Assembly: GCA_964510055.1 (NCBI GenBank) | Contig: CAZDZY010000145.1 | Location: forward strand, 1-5,414 | Length of the DNA: 5,414 nt | Direction: 5' to 3' | Source: DTFZ01 sp964510055 | GTDB lineage: Bacteria; Bacillota; Clostridia; Christensenellales; SZUA-584 | Shown: positions 1 through 5,138 of the stretch, one piece after another | How the letters are laid out: each line of letters opens with the position of its first letter | Position numbering within the stretch: the stretch's first letter is position 1 | Notes under the pieces: model-generated | What the model was told of the DNA's origin: nothing | The model's input: the letters and a program-made list of their open reading frames with translations, nothing else | Database searches by the model: none | Translations under genes and position numbers: made by a program

Positions 1-812
1 AGGTAGACGCCATAGTGCACGTAGTGCGCTGCTTCGAGAACGGCGACGTCATGCACGTCGAGGGCAGCGTAAACCCCGCTCGCGACGTGGAGACGATAAA
101 CTTCGAGCTGATATTCGCCGATATGGAGACCGTCGAGAAGCGGCTTGCCAAATCCGAAAAGATGATAAAGTCGGGCGACAAAAAGTATAAAACGGAATGC
201 GGGATACTCGAGAAGGTAAAGAACAACCTGGAGAGCGGAGTATTCGCGCGCGTGATGGACCTCTCTGAAGAAGAGCGCGCTCTCGTTTCCGACCTGTTCC
301 TGCTGACGGATAAACCCATGCTGTATGTGGCTAATGTATCGGAGGACGACATCGGAAAGCTGGACGCGCCTTTGGTCGCTCCCCTTAAACCCATAGCTGA
401 ATCGCAGAATGCAGACGTAATGACCGTGTGCGCGAAACTCGAGCAGGAACTGCTGCAGCTTTCCGCCGAGGAGAGGGAGATGTTTCTCGGCGAACTCGGC
501 ATAAAGCAGACGGGCCTTACGGAGCTCATACAGAAGAGCTACACGCTTTTAAACCTTATAAGCTTTCTTACAGCGGGCGAGGACGAAGTTCGCGCATGGA
601 CGATAACGCAAGGAACGAAAGCACCGAGAGCTGCGGGCAAGATACACTCCGACTTAGAGCGAGGATTCATACGCGCCGAAATCGTCGCGTTCGACGATCT
701 GAAAAGCTGCGGAACTATGGCGGCAGCTAAAGCAAAGGGAGTCGTGCGTCAGGAGGGCAAAGAATACGTAATGAAAGACGGCGACGTCACGAATATCAAG
801 TTCAACGTTTAA
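1..812 (+). CDS. ychF: Ribosome-binding ATPase YchF (Obg-like), 5' end cut off by the window edge
   Basis: Cytoplasmic P-loop NTPase of the Obg/OLA1 family that binds ribosomes and, unlike most relatives, prefers ATP. The reading frame is open from position 3 (V-D-A-I-V-H-V-V-R-C), so the GTG at 15 is an internal valine, not a start. About 270 of the usual 363-367 residues are visible; the Walker A/G1 and G3 region lies left of the window. Seen here: the family stretch HVVRCFEN, the NxxE specificity motif as NVSE (333-344) where GTPases have NKxD, a Lys/Glu-rich helical hairpin domain (about 105-310), and a C-terminal TGS domain (about 540-812) with the hallmark segments GTKAPRAAG, FIRAEIVAFDDL and the closing YVMKDGDVTNIKFNV. 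The end agrees with the family, so the gene is intact on this side. The acetyltransferase gene follows after 12 bases, implying one transcript. Confidence 0.96.
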   Translation, partial: VDAIVHVVRCFENGDVMHVEGSVNPARDVETINFELIFADMETVEKRLAKSEKMIKSGDKKYKTECGILEKVKNNLESGVFARVMDLSEEERALVSDLFLLTDKPMLYVANVSEDDIGKLDAPLVAPLKPIAESQNADVMTVCAKLEQELLQLSAEEREMFLGELGIKQTGLTELIQKSYTLLNLISFLTAGEDEVRAWTITQGTKAPRAAGKIHSDLERGFIRAEIVAFDDLKSCGTMAAAKAKGVVRQEGKEYVMKDGDVTNIKFNV

Positions 813-824
813 TCAGGGGATACT

Positions 825-1268
825 ATGAACATACGCGAAATGAAAACGGATGATTACGACGGCGTATACGCCCTGTGGTCGAATACCGCCAATATGGGCC
901 TCCGGGATATAGACGATTCGAAAGACACCATAGCAAAGTTCCTTCAAAGGAACCCCGGCTGCAGCTTTGTCGCTGAAGAAGAAGGCAGGATAATAGGAGC
1001 CATACTCGGCGGGAACGACGGCAGAAGGGGAAACATATACCACGCAGCCGTCGATATAGAAAAAAGAGGGCAGGGCATAGGCACGGCTTTATTGGACAGC
1101 GTAAAAAAAGCGTTTGCGATACAGGGCGTAACAAGGATGTCGCTGCACGTATATAATACGAATAAGTCAGGAAACGCGTTCTGGAAGACATCGGGCTTTA
1201 CGCTAAGGGACGATATTTACTACTACTGCCGCGATATTGAAAAATGCGGATCAAACTGCGGGTGCTGA
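825..1268 (+). CDS. GNAT family N-acetyltransferase with a Cys-rich tail
   Basis: Predicted cytoplasmic acetyl-CoA-dependent N-acetyltransferase of 147 residues, a normal length for a single GNAT domain. The acetyl-CoA pyrophosphate loop (motif A) is R81-G-Q-G-I-G86, followed by the helix TALLDSVKKAF. Motif B is around residues 113-130 (NKSGNAFWKTSGF). The N-terminus (MNIREMKTDDYDGVYALW) and the segment GLRDIDDS resemble a common clostridial subfamily whose substrate is unknown to me. The start is fixed by an AGGGG ribosome binding site at 815-819, five bases before the ATG. It sits 12 bases after ychF and is probably translated from the same mRNA; that pairing does not reveal a substrate. 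Odd feature: four Cys in the last 13 residues (C135, C141, C145, C147), the end reading CGSNCGC. A protein or small-molecule substrate cannot be decided from sequence. Confidence 0.92.
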   Translation: MNIREMKTDDYDGVYALWSNTANMGLRDIDDSKDTIAKFLQRNPGCSFVAEEEGRIIGAILGGNDGRRGNIYHAAVDIEKRGQGIGTALLDSVKKAFAIQGVTRMSLHVYNTNKSGNAFWKTSGFTLRDDIYYYCRDIEKCGSNCGC

Positions 1269-1297
1269 AACAACCGATATGCAGATCACCGCTTATC

Positions 1298-1306
1298 TGG
1301 TATAAT
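1298..1306 (+). promoter_or_regulatory. Extended -10 sigma-A promoter for pgsA
   Basis: A consensus TATAAT at 1301-1306 is preceded by TG at 1298-1299, one base upstream of the hexamer, giving TGGTATAAT. No good -35 hexamer is present at 16-18 bases, which extended -10 promoters tolerate. Transcription would begin near 1313, leaving a short leader before pgsA. This separates pgsA from the ychF-GNAT operon, although no terminator is visible between them, so readthrough is possible. Confidence 0.7.
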
Positions 1307-1339
1307 ACAATATAGAAAACATAAGATTATCGACTGAAA

Positions 1340-1894
1340 ATGGGGTGGGGTTTTTTGAGCAGGATTCCGTGGAATCTACCGAATATATTGACGCTTGTCA
1401 GGTTTTTGCTTGTACCTGTCGCTACTGTGCTTATCTGCTTTAACTTGACTATTCCGGCGCTTGCGGTGTATCTTGCCGCGTGCCTGACCGACCTTCTTGA
1501 CGGCCATATAGCCCGCAAAAGGAACCTCATAACCGAGGAAGGCGCGCTGCTTGACCCCCTTGCCGACAAGCTTATGGCAATATTTGTTACCACCGCTTTC
1601 ACAGTTACAAGCGTATTGCCGATATATATATTAATAATATTACTCGTGAAAGAGCTGCTTATGATAGGCGGCGGCATATTCCTGTACTTTAAAAAGATAG
1701 TGACTCCAGCTAATAAATTCGGCAAGGTAGCGGCCTTTACGCTCAATACAGCCATAGGCTTTACTTTTCTGCACGAATGGGTATCGCCCTGGCATATATA
1801 TTTCATGTGTTTCGGGCTCGCGCTTATGCTCGCAGCATTGGGGCAGTACGCGTATTTCAACATGTATAAAAAGTACTGGAAAAAAAATTGTTAA
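1340..1894 (+). CDS. pgsA: CDP-diacylglycerol--glycerol-3-phosphate 3-phosphatidyltransferase
   Basis: Integral membrane enzyme that transfers the phosphatidyl group of CDP-diacylglycerol to glycerol-3-phosphate, the committed step to phosphatidylglycerol and cardiolipin. The complete CDP-alcohol phosphotransferase signature D-x2-D-G-x2-A-R-x8-G-x3-D-x3-D is present: D51, D54, G55, A58, R59, G68, D72, D76; the Asp residues bind metal and perform catalysis. The N-terminal NLPNILTLVRF is typical of PgsA. Hydrophobic helices lie at about 18-50, 78-117, 130-145 and 152-172, and the tail is basic (KKYWKKNC). The 184-residue length is usual. The ATG at 1340 has no ribosome binding site, whereas an in-frame TTG at 1355 follows GGGGTGGGG (1342-1350), so the true N-terminus may be five residues shorter. 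A cardiolipin synthase or PIS of the same superfamily is less likely given the N-terminal motif. Confidence 0.93.
   Translation: MGWGFLSRIPWNLPNILTLVRFLLVPVATVLICFNLTIPALAVYLAACLTDLLDGHIARKRNLITEEGALLDPLADKLMAIFVTTAFTVTSVLPIYILIILLVKELLMIGGGIFLYFKKIVTPANKFGKVAAFTLNTAIGFTFLHEWVSPWHIYFMCFGLALMLAALGQYAYFNMYKKYWKKNC
1342..1357 (+). promoter_or_regulatory. G-rich ribosome binding site that may favour a TTG start for pgsA
   Basis: GGGGTGGGG at 1342-1350 can pair with the 16S anti-Shine-Dalgarno using G-U pairs and lies four bases before an in-frame TTG (1355-1357). Nothing comparable precedes the ATG at 1340. Starting at TTG gives M-S-R-I-P-W-N-L-P-N, closer to the usual PgsA N-terminus. Confidence 0.4.
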
Positions 1895-1953
1895 AATAAA
1901 AATATCAATATCATCCGGGCATCAAGACATCTTACAGTTTCATATTTAACTTT

Positions 1954-1960
1954 AAGGAGG
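1954..1960 (+). promoter_or_regulatory. Ribosome binding site fixing the start of the WD40-like lipoprotein
   Basis: AAGGAGG is nine bases upstream of the ATG at 1970. The in-frame TTG at 1961 abuts the site and cannot be the start. The 75 bases between pgsA and this gene contain no convincing terminator or promoter. Confidence 0.8.
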
Positions 1961-1969
1961 TTGCGGTAT

Positions 1970-2974
1970 ATGCGAGCAAATGTATTTTATATTTCCATTT
2001 TCATTGTATTCGTATTGCTTTTTTCATGCTGTACTCAGCCCGAAAGCAAAAATGAAATTATTCCTGAAACTTCAGTTCATACGAGTGAGACTCCGCATAA
2101 TACAATCCAAAACATCGAATTAGTAACTAAATTATCCGGAAATCTATCTGTAATATGCTCTATGGATACATACGGCAATTATATTGCTGCAGGTGCGGAT
2201 AACGGAAAATTAATGATTTGGAATCAAGAGACATTGGATGCGGTACAGAGCAACCATGATAATAGAATGGCAATAGAAGAACTGATGATTCTTGATGATG
2301 ATGTATATACATTGGGCGATGACGACGTTATCAGGAAAATAGATATACAAACGGGAAGCTCGTCGGTCTTGCTTGAGATGAGGAACAAAGCTTTTGATAT
2401 TGATGAAGCATCGAATCTTATGATGGTAAGTATTGATGAGGAAAAGATGGTCTTGCTTGATCTGACGACCATGGAAGAAATCAAGTCGATCATATTAACT
2501 GACGGATGTTTTGATTTAAGGTTCAGCAATGACGGAAAGTATTTATATTCAGTCGGGCATAACGGAAAAATGCAAAAATGGTCTTTGGAAGACGCGTCTG
2601 TGATCTATGAATATAAGGGCCTATATACAGATGTTCATTCATTAGAGTTAACGAGCGACGAAAAATACCTGGTAGCCGGCGGTACAGATCAGATAACCGG
2701 AGTCTGGGATGTTGGAACCGGAGAATTGATTGCCAAATACAGTCATTCATATGGAATATTCGATATTGCGATTTCTGGTAATGATCAATATATTGCATCA
2801 GCAGACGGAAAGGGAGAAGTCGTTGTTTATGACTTGAAACAAGGTAAGCTGCTTAAAAGATTAAAACACAAAAATGGTATTCATAACGTAGAATTCGATA
2901 ATAAAGTAGAAAGAATCTTTGCAGGATCTGATGACGGCTGTGTATATGTATGGAATATTAGTTATATAGAATAA
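1970..2974 (+). CDS. WD40-like seven-bladed beta-propeller lipoprotein
   Basis: Predicted exported, membrane-anchored protein of 334 residues. The N-terminus has a short basic start (MRAN), a hydrophobic core (residues 5-18) and a lipobox LFSC with lipidation expected at C20, a second Cys at 21, then a polar Ser/Thr/Pro linker (22-47). The rest splits into seven repeats of about 40 residues beginning near 56, 98, 138, 177, 218, 259 and 300. Strand-c signatures include KLMIWN, MQKWSL, ITGVWDV, VVVYDL and VYVWNI. The last repeat stops after strand c, and the stretch IELVTKLSG (49-57) can supply the missing outer strand, closing the ring in the velcro manner of WD40 folds. No catalytic motif is visible, so a scaffold or binding role outside the cytoplasm is inferred. 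Base composition is clearly more AT-rich than ychF, pgsA and hpf, suggesting horizontal gain. It ends at the shared terminator 3056-3085. Confidence 0.85.
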   Translation: MRANVFYISIFIVFVLLFSCCTQPESKNEIIPETSVHTSETPHNTIQNIELVTKLSGNLSVICSMDTYGNYIAAGADNGKLMIWNQETLDAVQSNHDNRMAIEELMILDDDVYTLGDDDVIRKIDIQTGSSSVLLEMRNKAFDIDEASNLMMVSIDEEKMVLLDLTTMEEIKSIILTDGCFDLRFSNDGKYLYSVGHNGKMQKWSLEDASVIYEYKGLYTDVHSLELTSDEKYLVAGGTDQITGVWDVGTGELIAKYSHSYGIFDIAISGNDQYIASADGKGEVVVYDLKQGKLLKRLKHKNGIHNVEFDNKVERIFAGSDDGCVYVWNISYIE

Positions 2975-3055
2975 GGCAGAACCGTTTGCCGAATTTGATG
3001 CTTTGAATGGACATCATACCAACCAGCGTCTGTTATCAGAGAATCAGAAAACAAA

Positions 3056-3085
3056 AAAGAGGCTGTTTCCAGCCTCTTTGTTTTT
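3056..3085. terminator. Bidirectional intrinsic terminator between the lipoprotein gene and hpf
   Basis: A perfect ten-pair stem (AAAGAGGCTG at 3056-3065, CAGCCTCTTT at 3070-3079) with a four-base loop. On the + strand it is followed by GTTTTT; on the - strand the complement of the A-run at 3051-3058 gives a T-rich tract. It therefore serves both convergent genes and lies only a few bases past the hpf stop codon. Confidence 0.92.
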
Positions 3086-3617
3086 ATTCATATTCCGGCT
3101 CTATGAGCCCTAAGTCCCCGTCCCATCTCTTGTAGAGCACGTTTACTTCGTTTGTCTTGGAGTTTATGAATACGAAGAATTGGTGTCCCAAAAGCTCCAT
3201 CTGCAGCTGCGCCTCCTCGAGGTCCATAGGCTTCACTACGAACTTCTTGGTGCGCACTATCTTTGGAATTTTTTCTTCAGTCATCTCCCCGCCGTACTCG
3301 TAGCCTTCCTTGGCGAACGCGCCCTCGCGAAGGCGTTTCCTAAGCCCCGTGCGGTGCTTATGGATCTGCTTTTCCAGCTTGCCCAGTACGCCGTCTATCG
3401 ACGCGTACATGTCCCCGGTGGCTTCCTCGCCGCGGAGGACAACTCCATCGAAAGGAATTGTCACTTCTACGATATGCCTTGACTTCTGGATAGACATCGT
3501 TATGTGCGCCTCGGTATCCTCTCCGAAATACCTCCGGAGTTTGTTCACCTTTTTGGTCACCATTTCCTTTAAGTAATCGGACACTTCCATGCCTTTTCCG
3601 GTAATAATGACGCGCAT
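3084..3617 (-). CDS. hpf: Long-form ribosome hibernation promoting factor
   Basis: Cytoplasmic ribosome-binding protein that dimerises 70S ribosomes into inactive 100S particles in stationary phase or stress. The 177-residue length is that of long HPF, in which one protein does the job shared by short HPF and RMF in enterics. Residues 1-98 form the S30AE/YfiA ribosome-binding domain (MRVIITGKGMEVSDYLKE, basic helix KKVNKLRRYF, and HKHRTGLRKRLRE). A linker (about 99-116) leads to the C-terminal dimerisation domain (117-173), with the conserved RTKKFVVKPMDLEEAQLQME, LLGHQFFVFIN and LIEPEYE. The ATG at 3617 is preceded by AGGGGG (3625-3630) at a spacing of seven. The gene is monocistronic, ended by the 3056-3085 hairpin, and has a long leader with a sigma-H-like promoter and a stem-loop. 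No anomalies are seen. Confidence 0.97.
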   Translation of the reverse strand: MRVIITGKGMEVSDYLKEMVTKKVNKLRRYFGEDTEAHITMSIQKSRHIVEVTIPFDGVVLRGEEATGDMYASIDGVLGKLEKQIHKHRTGLRKRLREGAFAKEGYEYGGEMTEEKIPKIVRTKKFVVKPMDLEEAQLQMELLGHQFFVFINSKTNEVNVLYKRWDGDLGLIEPEYE

Positions 3618-3647
3618 AATTTTGCCCCCTTTCTATGTATTATTAAC

Positions 3648-3696
3648 CCCGCATCTGATTGCAGACTTATGATTTTAGCTTACAATCAGGAGCGGG
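3648..3696 (-). promoter_or_regulatory. Interrupted palindrome in the hpf leader
   Basis: Five pairs (CCCGC 3648-3652 with GCGGG 3692-3696), a two-by-two internal loop, then seven pairs (CTGATTG 3655-3661 with CAATCAG 3683-3689), closing a 21-base loop. In the hpf transcript it lies about 17 bases upstream of the ribosome binding site (3625-3630). No T-run follows on the - strand, so it is not an intrinsic terminator. A translational control or mRNA stability element, or a DNA operator, is inferred. Confidence 0.6.
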
Positions 3697-3760
3697 AAAT
3701 ATCTACTCTTATAATACCTCCTTTAACGGTTTATAATCACTTGAGCTTGGTTATTATATT

Positions 3761-3790
3761 GTATTCTTCAAAGGAGCTTTGTTTTCCTGC
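3761..3790 (-). promoter_or_regulatory. Sigma-H-type promoter for hpf
   Basis: Read on the - strand, GCAGGAAAA (3790-3782) matches the Bacillus sigma-H -35 consensus RnAGGAwWW at every defined position. After 12 bases, GAAGAATAC (3769-3761) matches the -10 consensus RnnGAATww at all but the last position. The spacer is within the usual 11-12. Transcription would start near 3754, giving a leader of about 137 bases. In Bacillus subtilis the hpf orthologue yvyD is under sigma-B and sigma-H, which fits. Not proven by sequence alone. Confidence 0.55.
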
Positions 3791-3793
3791 CGT

Positions 3794-3821
3794 ATTATAA
3801 TAAGTCTTAAAAACGTTACAA
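3794..3821 (-). promoter_or_regulatory. Sigma-A-type promoter candidate for hpf
   Basis: On the - strand, TTGTAA (3821-3816) lies 16 bases upstream of a consensus TATAAT (3799-3794). The -35 matches four of six positions. A second TATAAT occurs at 3758-3753 with no usable -35. Either could give vegetative expression next to the sigma-H-like promoter. Confidence 0.45.
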
Positions 3822-3825
3822 TTAT

Positions 3826-3880
3826 GCAATGCCACCGGCATTGCTCCGATGCCAAACTCACGTTTGTCATCGGTTTTTTT
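3826..3880 (+). terminator. Orphan intrinsic terminator on the + strand, with a preceding hairpin
   Basis: The main hairpin has CCGATG (3846-3851) pairing with CATCGG (3868-3873), a single mismatch, then CAAAC (3853-3857) pairing with GTTTG (3862-3866) around a TCAC loop, followed by seven T (3874-3880). Just before it is a perfect eight-pair hairpin, GCAATGCC (3826-3833) with GGCATTGC (3837-3844). No + strand gene ends here: upstream is hpf on the other strand. It may close a small RNA or block transcription towards the right, or be a leftover of a lost gene. Confidence 0.75.
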
Positions 3881-3902
3881 GTGTTTTTAAAATTTTTTGT
3901 TC

Positions 3903-3933
3903 GCCTTTCCCCGGCAAAGACCGGTTGAAAGGC
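3903..3933. other. Hairpin of unknown role
   Basis: GCCTTTC (3903-3909) pairs with GAAAGGC (3927-3933), with an inner CCGG/CCGG stem (3911-3914, 3921-3924) and a six-base loop. On the + strand a T-run comes only after seven further bases (3941-3945), making it a weak terminator at best. Confidence 0.45.
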
Positions 3934-3949
3934 ATGATAGTTTTTATTC

Positions 3950-3961
3950 TTACATTTGTAA
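3950..3961. promoter_or_regulatory. BlaI/MecI/CopY-like palindrome without a target gene
   Basis: TTACATTTGTAA is a perfect inverted repeat of the form TTACA-nn-TGTAA, the core of operators bound by the BlaI/MecI/CopY repressor family. On the - strand a TTGATT lies a few bases upstream, as in promoters overlapped by such operators, but the -10 is poor. No plausible regulated gene lies next to it. It could be a relic or chance; the surrounding 3934-4029 shows nothing else recognisable. Confidence 0.3.
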
Positions 3962-4021
3962 CACTAAAATCAATTTGTGCCCATAATTGGTATTCCAGGG
4001 TTAGAAATAGTGGAACAAAGT

Positions 4022-4054
4022 TAATAAAATAACCCTGCGGGTTTTCCCGCTAGG
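4022..4054 (-). terminator. Intrinsic terminator after the SRP RNA fragment and the membrane-protein gene
   Basis: On the - strand, CCT-bulged A-GCGGG (4054-4046 side) pairs with CCCGC-AGG (4041-4034 side) around an AAAA loop, followed by the T-rich tract complementary to 4022-4032. It probably ends the transcript of the 4151-4912 gene and, if the duplication arose by insertion, may be the original SRP RNA terminator. Confidence 0.7.
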
Positions 4055-4062
4055 CCATTTAT

Positions 4063-4135
4063 AAATATTAAAGCCGTACACCCGGAAATCTAAACAGCAC
4101 TCCAGGAGGTATAACGCCAGGTTGCTCCGGGCAGA
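4063..4135 (-). pseudogene. Duplicated 3' end of the SRP RNA gene
   Basis: These 73 bases match 5264-5336 at 68 positions (differences at 4078, 4091, 4095, 4105 and 4130), offset by exactly 1201. They correspond to the 3' strand of the Alu-side helices of the large SRP RNA plus the AAATATT downstream. The S domain and 5' half are absent, so it cannot make a functional SRP RNA. Homology stops abruptly at 4063 and 4135. It begins about 16 bases after the stop codon of the membrane-protein gene and would form that mRNA's 3' untranslated region. Most likely an attR-like scar of integration or a truncated second gene copy. Confidence 0.85.
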
Positions 4136-4150
4136 TACTGGCCCCAGCCG

Positions 4151-4912
4151 TCAATTCCGGGCCATAGTAACCGCGGCATAAATGAAAGTAGCAATGATAG
4201 CGGCCATAGAGAAGAAACCGATATAGCTAATCCTCTTGTAACCTTTTCTGAGCTTCTGATATTCCGGGTCTTCTATCTCCTGATTAAAATAGGATAAATC
4301 GAGTCCATTATGACTATTCCAAAACAAGCGCTCCGCCTCTTCCATGGCTGCTCTGCCATCACTGTAATAAAAATAACCGACCACCGCCAATGTAACGTAT
4401 CTGGCGAGCGCGACGGTCACCAGGAGAGGCAAAGACAACAGTATAAACACCGGAAAGATTCCGATTTCGCGGGTCAAAAAGAAAACAGCCGTACTATAGC
4501 CTATCAATACTGCCCAAACAGCCCATCCCCATCTTTTCGAATTAATGATCTCTATTATTTTCTCAACACCTTTTGCTTTGCCCACATCCAATACTATACT
4601 CATTCCCTGCGAGTTTACGAACTTGCCAGCGTTGAAAATGACCTCCGCATGTGCTCCGGTTTCAACAAGAAACTCCAGCACAGCGCTTACAGCCCCGGAA
4701 GAACCTTTGGCTTCCAGCACATTGCTTCGTTGGTTTGTCTCAACAGTTACCGATCCGCCGTCTTCTATCTTGCCTATGTTATCGCCGTTCAAAAAAAAGT
4801 CCCAAACCGCAAACGAATTTATACCGCTGCTTTCCCGACGCGCGACCGCTATTTGCGCGGGGCTGGAAAGCAGCTGCTCACCATTCTTTTGCTTATGTCT
4901 GCCGCTTTCCAC
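4151..4912 (-). CDS. Unrecognised membrane protein with an N-terminal beta-rich domain
   Basis: I do not recognise a named family. The 253-residue protein starts at GTG (4912), fixed by AAGGAGG (4926-4920) seven bases upstream. No signal peptide is visible. Residues 1-30 are polar; about 34-108 look like a beta-sandwich with alternating hydrophobic residues (FFLNGDNIGKIEDGGSVTVE, SNVLEAKG, AEVIFNAGKFVN), reminiscent of small domains in which a loop of the type 'xNGxxIGxI' precedes a GxS/TVTVE strand. Hydrophobic helices follow at about 129-147 and 150-182 (the latter possibly two), then a charged segment (184-228, with EEAERLFW and YQKLRKGYKR), then a last helix (229-250) and a short basic tail. 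No catalytic or metal-binding motif is seen. It is the only gene between the two SRP RNA 3' ends, so it is the candidate cargo of that segment. Confidence 0.8.
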   Translation of the reverse strand: MESGRHKQKNGEQLLSSPAQIAVARRESSGINSFAVWDFFLNGDNIGKIEDGGSVTVETNQRSNVLEAKGSSGAVSAVLEFLVETGAHAEVIFNAGKFVNSQGMSIVLDVGKAKGVEKIIEIINSKRWGWAVWAVLIGYSTAVFFLTREIGIFPVFILLSLPLLVTVALARYVTLAVVGYFYYSDGRAAMEEAERLFWNSHNGLDLSYFNQEIEDPEYQKLRKGYKRISYIGFFSMAAIIATFIYAAVTMARN

Positions 4913-4919
4913 CGTCAGG

Positions 4920-4926
4920 CCTCCTT
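4920..4926 (-). promoter_or_regulatory. Ribosome binding site fixing the GTG start of the membrane protein
   Basis: AAGGAGG on the - strand, seven bases before GTG at 4912. No in-frame ATG nearby has a comparable site. Confidence 0.8.
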
Positions 4927-4959
4927 GCAGTTATTTGACTCCAATATATTCATGCAATA

Positions 4960-4987
4960 ATATTACCATATGCAGCCTTAAAATCAA
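4960..4987 (-). promoter_or_regulatory. Weak promoter candidate for the membrane-protein gene
   Basis: On the - strand, TTGATT (4987-4982) is 16 bases upstream of TAATAT (4965-4960). Each matches four of six consensus positions. It would give a leader of about 40 bases. Confidence 0.3.
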
Positions 4988-5099
4988 TCATAATAGCATT
5001 TACCCTGAAGCGGCGTCAGGGAAGGGTATTTATTTAAATTACGATAGAAAGCCTTTACTCTCATAAAAGCTACTCAATAGAACTCAAAATATATAATCC
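4988..5099. other. AT-rich spacer with one small hairpin
   Basis: No gene on either strand. CCCTGA (5003-5008) and TCAGGG (5016-5021) form a six-pair hairpin; TACCC (5001-5005) with GGGTA (5024-5028) is an alternative pairing. Neither is followed by a clean T-run. The remainder shows nothing I can identify. Confidence 0.4.
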
Positions 5100-5132
5100 G
5101 TGGCCAAGACGGGCTTTGCCCGCGCAGGCCAC
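5100..5132. repeat. GC-rich hairpin next to the palindromic element
   Basis: GTGGCC (5100-5105) pairs with GGCCAC (5127-5132), a four-by-four internal loop, then CGGGC (5110-5114) with GCCCG (5118-5122) around a TTT loop. Its GC content contrasts with the AT-rich spacer to its left. It may be the outer part of the repeat at 5139-5229. Confidence 0.6.
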
Positions 5133-5138
5133 ACCTTG

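Noticed and set aside
428..730. + strand frame inside ychF
   Set aside because: Shifted-frame shadow of a strongly conserved gene; Arg-rich product with no homology signal.
1327..1863. 178-codon - strand frame opposite pgsA
   Set aside because: Antisense shadow; pgsA carries the complete catalytic signature on the + strand.
1888..1914. TTGTTA and TATCAT as a promoter for the lipoprotein gene
   Set aside because: The spacer is only 15 bases, and the region is so AT-rich that such a match is expected by chance.
2970..3083. Open frame after the lipoprotein stop (A-E-P-F-A-E-F-D-A-L-N-G...), possibly a gene remnant
   Set aside because: No start or ribosome binding site, under 40 codons, and it runs into the terminator; the coding-like look may be chance.
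3700..3724. AAAGGAGG on the - strand in the hpf leader as a leader-peptide ribosome binding site
   Set aside because: No ATG, GTG or TTG at a usable distance; only ATT/ATA codons follow, with an early stop.
3829..4032. 67-codon open frame on the + strand starting at ATG 3829
   Set aside because: It runs through a strong terminator and two other hairpins, has no ribosome binding site, and the peptide has no recognisable fold.
3996..4037. CAGGGTTA (3996-4003) and TAACCCTG (4030-4037) inverted repeat overlapping the terminator, as in an attenuator
   Set aside because: Eight pairs with a 26-base loop lying downstream of the terminator on the transcribed strand; no leader peptide or downstream gene to regulate.
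4310..5066. Long + strand open frames opposite the membrane-protein gene
   Set aside because: They are antisense to a gene with a good ribosome binding site and membrane-helix pattern; their products are low-complexity mixtures with no domain signature.
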